Positions 8,150 through 15,483 of a DNA stretch of 64,000 nt are shown piece after piece. Numbering within the stretch: position 1 is the first letter of the stretch; every line of letters begins with the position of its first letter. Position numbers and translations under genes: made by a program. This DNA is from a virus: positions 186,865 through 250,864 of the IMG/VR virus record IMGVR_UViG_3300049793_000366; one strand, 5' to 3'. The notes below the pieces were generated by a model. The model saw only the letters and a program-made list of their open reading frames with translations, made no database searches and was not told the origin of the DNA.

Positions 8150-8971
8150 TTACAATACTTTATTTAGTGATACTTCTCTGTGTGTTGATTTTATCACACC
8201 GGAGTTGTAATTACTATCATCATCTTCACTATAATGCTCGTCTATGAAATCTTGCCAGTCAGATAGGTCATTGTTATCGAAGATGAAGCCACGAGAGATT
8301 AGATTTTTAAATAGTGAAATATTTCCATCGGTGTCTTCTGCGTAACTATTATATGTCCACCCAATTTTCTCGTAGTCTATTTTTGCTGATTGGTATTCAT
8401 ATTGAATATCTGAGTTGGTTAGCTTTTTTCTTAACTTATTTAAAGAAGATTTACCTCTATTGTATATTTTATCTATTGCTGTACCAGTGAATTCTTTTAC
8501 TTCTATATTAACATACTCTCTTGTGTTGTCTTTGTAGAAAATCTCATTTATGAATGTAAGAAACCCAGCGTTGAATAGCTCCCAAGCAGCATAGAATTCA
8601 TTGTATTCGGTTTTTAATACTTCTTTTGCTAATTCCATATCAACCCTACCATTATCGTCTATAACCCTATCCTTAGTGATTAATAGCCCTGATATGTCAT
8701 ATCCATCAAATCCGCAATAGCCATTTAAAGAACCTATCCATTTATCTTTTAGATCCAAGATAACAATACCATATTGCGATGGTGATAGTGATTCTACATT
8801 CGATTTGTAGGAACTGTTGTTATAACCATTTAAATACTGGTTGATATAGTTTTTATCACCAGTGTAGAATTTAAGAGTTTTTACGAAGCCAGGTAATGCA
8901 TTTGTCCATCGCGATTGCTTATGAATCTTACCATCTTCTTCTCTTATTATAACTCGAATTTGTCCACCCAT
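8150..8971 (-). CDS. Unknown protein (273 aa)
   Basis: A soluble alpha/beta protein. The N-terminal half is Gly/Tyr-rich with a beta-strand start (GGQIRVIIREEDGKIHKQSRW), the second half is charged and helical, and the C-terminus is acidic. It overlaps the upstream membrane-anchored gene by one base and is the last gene of a minus-strand run that starts near 12099. Not recognised. Confidence 0.6.
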   Translation of the reverse strand: MGGQIRVIIREEDGKIHKQSRWTNALPGFVKTLKFYTGDKNYINQYLNGYNNSSYKSNVESLSPSQYGIVILDLKDKWIGSLNGYCGFDGYDISGLLITKDRVIDDNGRVDMELAKEVLKTEYNEFYAAWELFNAGFLTFINEIFYKDNTREYVNIEVKEFTGTAIDKIYNRGKSSLNKLRKKLTNSDIQYEYQSAKIDYEKIGWTYNSYAEDTDGNISLFKNLISRGFIFDNNDLSDWQDFIDEHYSEDDDSNYNSGVIKSTHREVSLNKVL

Positions 8972-9429
8972 TAGTTCAGTAGGTCATTAAGTTTTTCATC
9001 GCGTACTAACTCTGGTGCTTCATCTAACCATTCAACATCCTTAGAATCTATCCAAGAGTTTTCGTATAAATTCTTCATCATTTCTTTATACGAATCTGTT
9101 GAGTATTCGCTTTGGTTGACTTGTATTTCTAATATACCTATTTTGGATTTATCTTTAGACCTTTCAATCTCATATACCTCATAGACAACATCTATATTTG
9201 TTTTTCGTTTCGAGTCTCTATCAGTTGATGAAAGACTTCTCTCCATCAAACCTTTTCTACCAGTACCTCTTAGTTGTACTGGTACGGGTTTACTCGGTAA
9301 GGTTGGTTGTTGTACGGGTTGTGGTTTTTGACCTTCAACCAATAGTTTCAAGTTTTTATTAATGCTTGAGAAACCTTGCATATTGGAGACGATGAAGCCT
9401 CCTATAAATCCTATTAACAAATATATCAT
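8971..9429 (-). CDS. Membrane-anchored unknown protein
   Basis: A 152-residue protein with an N-terminal hydrophobic segment (MIYLLIGFIGGFIVSNMQGF) that should anchor it in the membrane. A Pro/Gln-rich linker (residues 35-55) and an acidic, helical C-terminal domain follow. It lies between the peptidase and the 273-residue unknown with almost no spacing. Confidence 0.6.
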   Translation of the reverse strand: MIYLLIGFIGGFIVSNMQGFSSINKNLKLLVEGQKPQPVQQPTLPSKPVPVQLRGTGRKGLMERSLSSTDRDSKRKTNIDVVYEVYEIERSKDKSKIGILEIQVNQSEYSTDSYKEMMKNLYENSWIDSKDVEWLDEAPELVRDEKLNDLLN

Positions 9430-9430
9430 A

Positions 9431-10582
9431 TTATAAAGAAAGAGTGCGTTTAAATACTGAACCTGGTACGACCTTAGTTGGTAATTCCTCGCGAATATGT
9501 TCTACCGGAATTTCTTCTAATTCTGGTATGTAATTAATCAACTCTGCTCTCGTTCCGATAAATTCGAGAGAACCTTCTTTTGTATTACCCCAGCAAGTAT
9601 TTCCGTTCCAATCAATGCTGTTATAGTCATTGATGTTTAACATCTTTTTGATTAGGTCAACTTCCTTAGCAATCCACGTTTTGGAGATATATGCTTTTAC
9701 ATTATCACCATCTTTGTTGATTACTTTTGTGTAATGCGTTGCTGACCACTCGTTGTAAACGTGTTTGTCTTTATCATAATAACCATAGGTTAAGTATGTA
9801 TCGAATAGTAAATCATCGTCCTCTTCTTCCTCTATGAAATTAGGGTCGCGTTTTACAGGTAATGATTCCCAGTCTACTTTTACTGATGCTCTACATAAGT
9901 TTTGAAGATGTGTGATATCTTGTGATTCATCATATGTGTGTTCATCGTAGTAACCAACAGAGATATTGGTACACTCTGGTATCAATTCCATAAACTGTGC
10001 TGAGTCAGTAACAACACCAGTATCATCTGGTGAGTATTTAAATGTTGACTCCGCATCATTTAATTGTTTACTTAAAGCTTCTGCGAATTCCTCAGAACAA
10101 CAGCGACTATACATCTGATGTGTGATGATTGATTTTGTTCCGCGTCTATCGAATGATATTACTCGGTCAAATGGATATGTTTCCCATTTCTTACTTTCCT
10201 TTTGATTGAAAAAGTATTTAGCGAGTTTTTTAGATCCTTGACAACCGACTTCTTCTGCTAAGAAAAAGAAATAACAACCAGGTACTTCTTTCTCTATCAT
10301 ATAGAGCATTACGACCATACCAGCTTTATCGTCAGCACCGAGAATAGAATTACCATCCGTGATTACGTGGCCTTCTTCAAATTCGTGGTTTACGTTCTTT
10401 TGTGTACAATCGGCTGTGTCGAGGTGACAAGTAAATAGTGTTCTTGATTTTCCTACTTGAATATAGTAATTTCCGAAAGCATCAACTTTATAACCTTTTG
10501 GTAAATATGATTCGAGTTCTTTCTCGTGACCGCTTGGGTATGTCTTTCGAGTAAGTTGTAAAAACTTTCTTAATGGGCGCAT
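9431..10582 (-). CDS. M20/M42-type zinc aminopeptidase-like protein
   Basis: A 383-residue protein. Metal-site motifs are in the right order: TCHLDTAD (His, Asp), LGADDKAGM (bridging Asp), LAEEVGCQGS (Glu pair), ISFDRRG (Asp) and GYYDEHTYDE (late His). Such enzymes remove N-terminal residues from peptides. The C-terminal 110 residues are extra and unrecognised. The frame extends to a TTG at 10642, but a perfect promoter (10607-10638) lies inside that extension, so the ATG at 10580-10582 is preferred. It could recycle peptides or act on a phage or host target. Confidence 0.75.
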   Translation of the reverse strand: MRPLRKFLQLTRKTYPSGHEKELESYLPKGYKVDAFGNYYIQVGKSRTLFTCHLDTADCTQKNVNHEFEEGHVITDGNSILGADDKAGMVVMLYMIEKEVPGCYFFFLAEEVGCQGSKKLAKYFFNQKESKKWETYPFDRVISFDRRGTKSIITHQMYSRCCSEEFAEALSKQLNDAESTFKYSPDDTGVVTDSAQFMELIPECTNISVGYYDEHTYDESQDITHLQNLCRASVKVDWESLPVKRDPNFIEEEEDDDLLFDTYLTYGYYDKDKHVYNEWSATHYTKVINKDGDNVKAYISKTWIAKEVDLIKKMLNINDYNSIDWNGNTCWGNTKEGSLEFIGTRAELINYIPELEEIPVEHIREELPTKVVPGSVFKRTLSL

Positions 10583-10606
10583 GGGTGTCAAATTATTTAT
10601 TTTACC

Positions 10607-10638
10607 CAAATATACGGACATTTTTTCTAATTTGCAAA
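10607..10638 (-). promoter_or_regulatory. Bacteroidetes-type housekeeping promoter
   Basis: On the minus strand: TTTG (10635-10638), 20 bases, TATATTTG (10607-10614), an exact consensus. ATGTCCG directly precedes the -7 element. It overlaps the end of the upstream gene and lies 24 bases before the ATG at 10582, which decides that start. Confidence 0.8.
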
Positions 10639-11142
10639 TCAATCTTCATCATCGAAGATTTGAGTAATCTTCGTGTCTCTTAGAAATTTACGTTGCCATT
10701 CATCCAGAGTTAGTTTTTCCTTGCTTTGCTTGTCTTCTATGAGCTTTTTCTCGCGTGTCTGACAATGATATACAAATTGATTAAAGTTGCTGTAATCAAG
10801 TCCCTGTGCGTTATCACCGACATTTAAAATTATTGGAATGGGTAATCTTTTCAAAAGATTTAAGTCCTTGTTTGTCAAGGTCTTAGACCTACCCCATATA
10901 TCATCGATTATGATTAGGTCTACTCTAAAGGTGTGATTATCAAGAATATCATCCAAATTATTTTTAATTTGAATCATTTTAATTTTAGCTGGTGATAGCG
11001 GGATTGATTTTATGCTATTGTTTGAATAAGTTAGATATAGTATGTTAGCCGCAGAGGCATAAAATGTACACAGGTCAAAAGTTATCGAATTGTCCTTTGG
11101 TGTCTTAGAAAAGAAAACATTTATGTGTCCAAGATTAATCAA
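10639..11142 (-). CDS. Unknown protein with Walker B-like strand
   Basis: A 167-residue protein with a hydrophobic strand ending in acidic residues (VDLIIIDDIWG) and a second strand (IPIILNVGDN), as in P-loop or helicase-like folds, but no Walker A motif. The C-terminal 45 residues are charged. The start appears to be TTG (11140-11142), coupled to the overlapping upstream gene; the next ATG is about residue 55. Possibly a degenerate ATPase; I cannot name a family. Confidence 0.5.
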   Translation of the reverse strand: MINLGHINVFFSKTPKDNSITFDLCTFYASAANILYLTYSNNSIKSIPLSPAKIKMIQIKNNLDDILDNHTFRVDLIIIDDIWGRSKTLTNKDLNLLKRLPIPIILNVGDNAQGLDYSNFNQFVYHCQTREKKLIEDKQSKEKLTLDEWQRKFLRDTKITQIFDDED

Positions 11143-11476
11143 TTATATAGTCTATTTTTAAATCACGTTGATATACTTTTAGTGGTATCTCAATGAATAT
11201 GTTATTTTCTTTCGTAGCATTTAACTTTAGAAAATCAATACTAAGATAAGACGAGTAATTATATTCGGTTATTCCGTTTTGGTTTTCAATACAGTTTAAA
11301 ATCAATAGTGAAGAATCTTCGGGGTTAGTTGATAGAAACATTATATCACCCTCCATTGCTGTTACACACTCAGACTCGTGATAAGAGCAATCATCTTCAT
11401 CGACTGTTACTGATATAGGTATATTAAATTCAAAGTTTGTCTTGAAGATAAATTCTATTTTACTTAAGTTTATCAT
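11135..11476 (-). CDS. Unknown acidic protein (113 aa)
   Basis: A beta-rich acidic protein (INLSKIEFIFKTNFEFNIPI; later LLILNCIENQNG) with no membrane span. It overlaps both neighbours (8 and 17 bases), so it belongs to the same minus-strand message as the retropepsin-like gene. Confidence 0.55.
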   Translation of the reverse strand: MINLSKIEFIFKTNFEFNIPISVTVDEDDCSYHESECVTAMEGDIMFLSTNPEDSSLLILNCIENQNGITEYNYSSYLSIDFLKLNATKENNIFIEIPLKVYQRDLKIDYIID

Positions 11477-11897
11477 TCTTTTTTTGTTTAAAAAGTAAAT
11501 ATCTTGATGTTACATCAACCACGAATTTATTATCAGCGAGAAACTTTCTACCAATTAGTATAGGACATTTCATATTGCTTCTATTTGATAATGTAGCTTC
11601 TATAATGTAACGCTTACTACCCATATCTAAATTGGTCTTAATGAGATATCGAGTTTCAGATTCACCATTGGATGACTTAACTGTGGTTGTTGCAAAGTCT
11701 TTAGTTCTAAATTCTTTATCATTGAGTACATTGAATACTAGTTCATCACCATCTATTCTTATACTATGTGCGTTTATTGATGCTGAGTAAGCACCAGTGT
11801 CTATTTTAGCTTTAAGACCTATTATATCAAAGTCGGGTAACCCAACTTTCTCAGCGCGACCAATAAATTGGTAGTTTATATTCTCTGTTTCTTTCAC
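11460..11897 (-). CDS. Retropepsin-like aspartic protease (RimB-type)
   Basis: Contains LKAKIDTGAYSASINA, the D-T-G-A-x-S active-site pattern of the bacterial retropepsin-like family, followed by a beta-barrel-like sequence with CPILIGRKFL near the end, as in that family. The frame is open to an ATG at 12062, but the overlapping frame carries a convincing signal-peptide gene (11851-12099), so I prefer the GTG at 11895-11897 (145 aa). Alternatives are the long start or fusion to the signal-peptide frame by frameshifting. The substrate is unknown. Confidence 0.6.
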   Translation of the reverse strand: MKETENINYQFIGRAEKVGLPDFDIIGLKAKIDTGAYSASINAHSIRIDGDELVFNVLNDKEFRTKDFATTTVKSSNGESETRYLIKTNLDMGSKRYIIEATLSNRSNMKCPILIGRKFLADNKFVVDVTSRYLLFKQKKNDKLK

Positions 11898-12099
11898 GAT
11901 AGATGAAGTATTTTGGTGGTTCAAGTTTCCCAGTTCGTAAGTTAATTCTAACTCCGAATCCAGTCCATGGTTGCTTCCATCGATAGGGTTGTTGAATAGT
12001 GAATTGTTGTTGTTCATTCTTTCGTAAAAGTATAGACTGCTGTGAGTATGATACTTTAGCAAATATAAGAAAAAATAAAATTAAAGTCAACTTTTTCAT
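11851..12099 (-). CDS. Small exported protein with signal peptide
   Basis: An 82-residue frame starting MKKLTLILFFLIFAKVSYSQ, a good signal peptide with a cleavage site near AKVSYS-QQ. The mature part is basic and aromatic (QPYRWKQPWTGFGVRINLRT). It overlaps the open frame of the protease for 212 bases, so only one of the two starts can be simple. It has no Cys at the cleavage site, so it is not a lipoprotein. An AT-rich late-like sequence lies upstream. Confidence 0.5.
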   Translation of the reverse strand: MKKLTLILFFLIFAKVSYSQQSILLRKNEQQQFTIQQPYRWKQPWTGFGVRINLRTGKLEPPKYFIYRERNREYKLPIYWSR

Positions 12100-12172
12100 A
12101 AGGCATGGACATTTTATTATTATATATCTAAAACACAGTCAAAGTTTAACTTATAGAAAACAATCTTAAAAG

Positions 12173-12186
12173 TTAGAATATAAATT
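12173..12186 (+). promoter_or_regulatory. Possible late-type promoter
   Basis: A TTAGAATATAAATT stretch, a loose match to the late motif, 16 bases before the ATG at 12203. Confidence 0.35.
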
Positions 12187-12202
12187 AAAAATAATAAACT
12201 AT

Positions 12203-12970
12203 ATGAATAATATTAATCCATACAAATTTACCTACATAATTGCTTATAAAAATAGAGCAGATAGGCTGATGAATCTACGCAGAGTACTGGATTGGGTTTC
12301 AGGGTTCGTAGGGATTGAAATTATTATTGTTGAACAAGATAAAAAACCTCAAATTGAGAATTTGGTTTTTAATAGACCAGTTAAATATCATTTTCTAGAA
12401 ACAGATTTACCTTTTAATAAAGCATGGGCTTTCAATGTTGGTACAAAGTACGCAACTACTGATATAATTGTTTTTGGTGATTCTGATATCATAATGGATC
12501 CTAACGATTTCATAAACGCATTGAAAACACTTGAGACTCACGATTGTGTTTCTCCTTATAATAGAGTTATTGATTTACAACCAGAAGAATTATCTTTTGA
12601 TTTAAATGCTATGAATGCTATTACTAGACCAGGTAGAGGCGAGACTGATATTCAGAAGATTTGTTTATGTGGTGGTATCATCATGTATAAGAGAGATGCA
12701 TTGAATAAAATCGGTGGTTGGTGTGAAGACTTCATTGGATGGGGTGGTGAAGATGATGCTCAAAGTTATAAAACTAAAAAGTTACTTAATTGGTCAGAAG
12801 CAACCGCTAAATGTTATCACCTATGGCATAGACCAGAAACACCTATAATGAACTTATATCAGAGAAATTTACAAATTCTGAATCAAATCCAAGCAATGGA
12901 TGAAAATACTTTGAATAAGTATATTCAGAATTCTATCCCAAGAGCGGGACTAAAAAGTAGGTTTGCTTAA
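12203..12970 (+). CDS. Family-2-like glycosyltransferase
   Basis: A 255-residue GT-A-fold protein: start strand YIIAYKNRADRL, IIIVEQDKK, LPFNKAWAFNVG, the metal-binding VFGDSDIIMDP (D-x-D), the acceptor/nucleotide region CLCGGIIMYKRDAL and IGWGGEDDAQSYK, which resembles the galactosyltransferase C-terminal motif. It should move a sugar from a nucleotide-sugar donor. In phages such enzymes modify DNA bases, virion proteins or host surface sugars; which one is unknown. It abuts the next gene. Confidence 0.85.
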   Translation: MNNINPYKFTYIIAYKNRADRLMNLRRVLDWVSGFVGIEIIIVEQDKKPQIENLVFNRPVKYHFLETDLPFNKAWAFNVGTKYATTDIIVFGDSDIIMDPNDFINALKTLETHDCVSPYNRVIDLQPEELSFDLNAMNAITRPGRGETDIQKICLCGGIIMYKRDALNKIGGWCEDFIGWGGEDDAQSYKTKKLLNWSEATAKCYHLWHRPETPIMNLYQRNLQILNQIQAMDENTLNKYIQNSIPRAGLKSRFA

Positions 12971-13762
12971 ATGCTTAAATATACACACAGGATAAAAACA
13001 CCTCTACCGAGTTGTCAGATATCCTATATAGCACATCAAACTCATGATAGTGAGGCTAATAGGAATCAAAGAACTCAACTTAAAAGAGGATTGAAGATTG
13101 ATTGCATTGTTGAGGATAAGGAATACGATGAGTCAGAATTACCTCCATATTTCGAGAGAGATAATTCATTTAGTTCGATGGGTACTATGAGTATTCAAAT
13201 GATGCAAAAGAATGTAAGTTTGAATAACTATTCAGCTACTAATCCTGAAACACATAAATTCGTAACTTGGGTTCAAGAGTTAGAAAGAATAGCACTTGTT
13301 AATTCAGCTTATCTTAGTCAGAGTAGACGTAATATGGATTTGTCGATATCAAGTATAATTAGTGATGATAATAGCACAATTGAAAATATTGATATTCTTT
13401 ATAAGAAAATTGTAACTAGACTTATGCAGTGTTGTAATTACATAGCATCAGAGGGTAGAATAGGTCCGGGTAATGTCGTATTCGTTGGTACAAAAGTAGC
13501 TACACACTTATTGAACTCTAATACTTTTTTGAATAGTATGTCTATGAATACTCTTGGTAAATCAAGAAGGGAACTGGGTAACTGTATGGGTCTTGATTTT
13601 GTGGTAACACCTGAGATAGATTCAGATACCTTTTTAGTTTTTAGGAAAGTTAGTTCTAATATAGAGCCTACGTTGTGTCTTGTTGAACATGAAACAAATG
13701 ATAATAGATGGGCAATTGTAGATTGTGGACAACATTATTGCGTTAGTTTTAAAGTAACCTAA
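12971..13762 (+). CDS. Probable virion protein, possibly capsid-fold
   Basis: A 263-residue protein. The stretch ASEGRIGPGNVVFVGTKVAT recalls the RRGxGNFIVVSxxVA segment of T4-type major capsid and vertex proteins, followed by LGFDF-like text (MGLDFVVTPEIDSDTFLVFR) and a beta-rich end. The first 100 residues do not match. It could be a minor capsid or vertex protein; this rests on a short segment. It starts directly after the glycosyltransferase stop, and its own stop overlaps the convergent stop (CTAA). Confidence 0.5.
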   Translation: MLKYTHRIKTPLPSCQISYIAHQTHDSEANRNQRTQLKRGLKIDCIVEDKEYDESELPPYFERDNSFSSMGTMSIQMMQKNVSLNNYSATNPETHKFVTWVQELERIALVNSAYLSQSRRNMDLSISSIISDDNSTIENIDILYKKIVTRLMQCCNYIASEGRIGPGNVVFVGTKVATHLLNSNTFLNSMSMNTLGKSRRELGNCMGLDFVVTPEIDSDTFLVFRKVSSNIEPTLCLVEHETNDNRWAIVDCGQHYCVSFKVT

Positions 13763-14328
13763 AATGACAATCTTATCTTATTGTGTTTAGCAAATAACTG
13801 ATAAACGTTTAACCACTCTTTTTCTGGATCTTCAACTTGTTTTTCTATCCACTTGTTGTTATTACAAATCTCTACTATCATACCAGGTTTAAGTTCTGAC
13901 TTATCCGTTATGTTCTTATATTGTCTTTGCTCTTTAAATGAGAAAGATAACCCTTGAAAGATGTATGATTTATTCTGTAAATCAGAGTCGTACATATTTA
14001 AGGATAGTGGTTTTTCGTTACCATCCTTGTATATTCTTCTTATTATTGGTTCGTCTCTGTATTTGATAATTATATCATCTTGGTCGAACTGTGATAAAAG
14101 GTATAAAGCATCTTTCTTAAGCTCTTCGTTACCTATCTCTGAATTGTGAGCTAAATATGTGTCTTCCCAATGTCCATTCGCATATCCTCTAAGATGCTGT
14201 ATTGTGTATTCTTTAGAATATAATATCGATTCAAGCTTTGAGCTTCTATTTTCATTCTCAATAGTATTCCTGTCTGCTCTGAAAGCAGAAACAATCATAT
14301 AAGAGCTTCGTATATCCGTAAGATTCAT
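13759..14328 (-). CDS. Unknown protein (189 aa)
   Basis: A soluble, charged protein (MNLTDIRSSYMIVSAFRADR) with Tyr-rich helices and a C-terminal half resembling a small beta-barrel (LKPGMIVEICNNNKWIEKQV). No known motif. It is a single gene under a late-type motif 5 bases before the ATG and shares stop bases with the convergent gene. Confidence 0.6.
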   Translation of the reverse strand: MNLTDIRSSYMIVSAFRADRNTIENENRSSKLESILYSKEYTIQHLRGYANGHWEDTYLAHNSEIGNEELKKDALYLLSQFDQDDIIIKYRDEPIIRRIYKDGNEKPLSLNMYDSDLQNKSYIFQGLSFSFKEQRQYKNITDKSELKPGMIVEICNNNKWIEKQVEDPEKEWLNVYQLFAKHNKIRLSF

Positions 14329-14333
14329 TCTCC

Positions 14334-14343
14334 TATATATTAA
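14334..14343 (-). promoter_or_regulatory. Late-type promoter motif TTAATATATA
   Basis: An exact motif on the minus strand, 5 bases before the ATG at 14328. Confidence 0.6.
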
Positions 14344-14365
14344 ATAAGTCAGAACAAAAACAAAC

Positions 14366-14377
14366 TTAATAAATATA
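14366..14377 (+). promoter_or_regulatory. Late-type promoter motif TTAATAAATATA
   Basis: A variant motif, 6 bases before the ATG at 14384, divergent from the motif at 14334-14343. Confidence 0.5.
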
Positions 14378-14383
14378 ACACTT

Positions 14384-14884
14384 ATGGCAATAATGGCACC
14401 TCAACAACTTAATAACTTTGGTACGTACCATCATACATTATTTGACGTGGATAAGAATATCCCAGTACCTTGCTTGGTTGAAATGGAAATCAATAGTCAA
14501 GCTCAATACGGTGCTGTTGGTGTAAATAACCATCGTCCGGCTATACGCAGAGATGAATTGACTTTAACGGTGACTATCAATGCTGACATTGTACCAGATG
14601 CTACTTGGGCTATGGAATGGATAACAGATACATTTAATGGTGCTGGATCTATGTTTAGTAATAAATATAAACGTTCACTGTTTGTAGCAAACGATAATTC
14701 TTATAACTCTGGTTTGTCTATATATGGTGCTTATGTCAAAACATATAGCAATGTCTGTGACTTCAATAACACAATTAAGCTTGAAATAGGATGCGACCAT
14801 TTCACTGATAGTTTACCAATGGATGGATATTTCAAGTCAATTAGACGGGATGCTCAATTAAATCAATTATTTGATAATTTATAG
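14384..14884 (+). CDS. Probable virion protein (166 aa)
   Basis: A beta-rich soluble protein (CLVEMEINSQAQYGAVG; DELTLTVTINADIVPD; TIKLEIGCDHFTDSLP) of neutral composition, typical of a structural or tail-tube-like subunit, but without a diagnostic motif. It starts 6 bases after a late-type motif. The next gene carries the packaging-type N-terminus. Confidence 0.5.
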   Translation: MAIMAPQQLNNFGTYHHTLFDVDKNIPVPCLVEMEINSQAQYGAVGVNNHRPAIRRDELTLTVTINADIVPDATWAMEWITDTFNGAGSMFSNKYKRSLFVANDNSYNSGLSIYGAYVKTYSNVCDFNNTIKLEIGCDHFTDSLPMDGYFKSIRRDAQLNQLFDNL

Positions 14885-14893
14885 GAATATATA
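14884..14893 (+). promoter_or_regulatory. Late-type promoter motif GGAATATATA
   Basis: An eight-of-ten match, 5 bases before the ATG at 14899; it overlaps the previous stop codon. Confidence 0.5.
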
Positions 14894-14898
14894 CTCTT

Positions 14899-15090
14899 AT
14901 GAGATATATTAAACTATTCGAGGATTTTGAATCTGATAATGCTAGAAAGCTAGATGATTCTATTGATGATAAAGAAAATCTTTACCCTTATGAAGATAGA
15001 AGTGATGAGTGTGAAGGATGTGAGGGAGAGGGATGTCCAGTAGAAGAGGAAGACGAATCTTCTGATGAAGAAACAGAAGACGAAGCGTAA
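14899..15090 (+). CDS. Short acidic protein with packaging-type N-terminus
   Basis: A 63-residue protein starting MRYIKLFEDFESDN, a clear case of the recurrent peptide with Glu at the expected cleavage region. The rest is very acidic with three Cys (ECEGCEGEGCPVEEE). Likely an internal head or core protein by analogy. It overlaps the next gene as TAATG. Confidence 0.6.
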   Translation: MRYIKLFEDFESDNARKLDDSIDDKENLYPYEDRSDECEGCEGEGCPVEEEDESSDEETEDEA

Positions 15091-15464
15091 TGTGGGGAAT
15101 TATACTATTTTTAGTTGCTCGTTTAGTGCAGTGGTTACTTAGTCCGTTGTTTTTTATCTATGCTATCTTAACACTTGGTGACCTCAAAAAGATATCAGCT
15201 TATTTCGGTACAACCGCTCTGAGTATTGACCAATTGGGAAATACAATGGGTGCGCCTTTATTTAATTCAATATTCCTAAAAGATAATCCTAAGGTTTTAT
15301 TTGGTGATCCTGACCAAACTATTAGTTATGTACTTGGTGCAAATTATTTGGATGGTAAATTAACATCATTTGGTAATTTTGTAGTTAAGCTATTGAATAA
15401 GTTGGATGAGAATCATGTACAGAAAGCAGTAGAATCAGAAAATAAAAAAACCCTCGAATTTTAA
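15090..15464 (+). CDS. Membrane-associated protein (124 aa)
   Basis: The N-terminal 30 residues are hydrophobic (MWGIILFLVARLVQWLLSPLFFIYAIL), probably one long span or a hairpin. A conserved-looking soluble part follows (FGTTALSIDQLGNTMGAPLF; ISYVLGANYLDGKLTSFG). Translationally coupled to the acidic gene before it and followed by a bidirectional terminator. Function unknown. Confidence 0.6.
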   Translation: MWGIILFLVARLVQWLLSPLFFIYAILTLGDLKKISAYFGTTALSIDQLGNTMGAPLFNSIFLKDNPKVLFGDPDQTISYVLGANYLDGKLTSFGNFVVKLLNKLDENHVQKAVESENKKTLEF

Positions 15465-15481
15465 TATCCGAGGGTTTTTTG
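15447..15481. terminator. Bidirectional terminator
   Basis: Stem CCCTCG (15451-15456) / CGAGGG (15469-15474), flanked by A7 on the left and T6 on the right. It serves both the plus gene ending at 15464 and dnaK ending at 15484. Confidence 0.85.
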
Positions 15482-15483
15482 TT

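Noticed and set aside
10583-10642. N-terminal extension of the peptidase frame to a TTG
   Set aside because: The extension contains an exact promoter; the ATG at 10582 fits family start and promoter distance.
13961-14149. Plus-strand hydrophobic frame in the 13759-14328 gene
   Set aside because: It is antisense to a gene with its own late promoter motif and ordinary composition.
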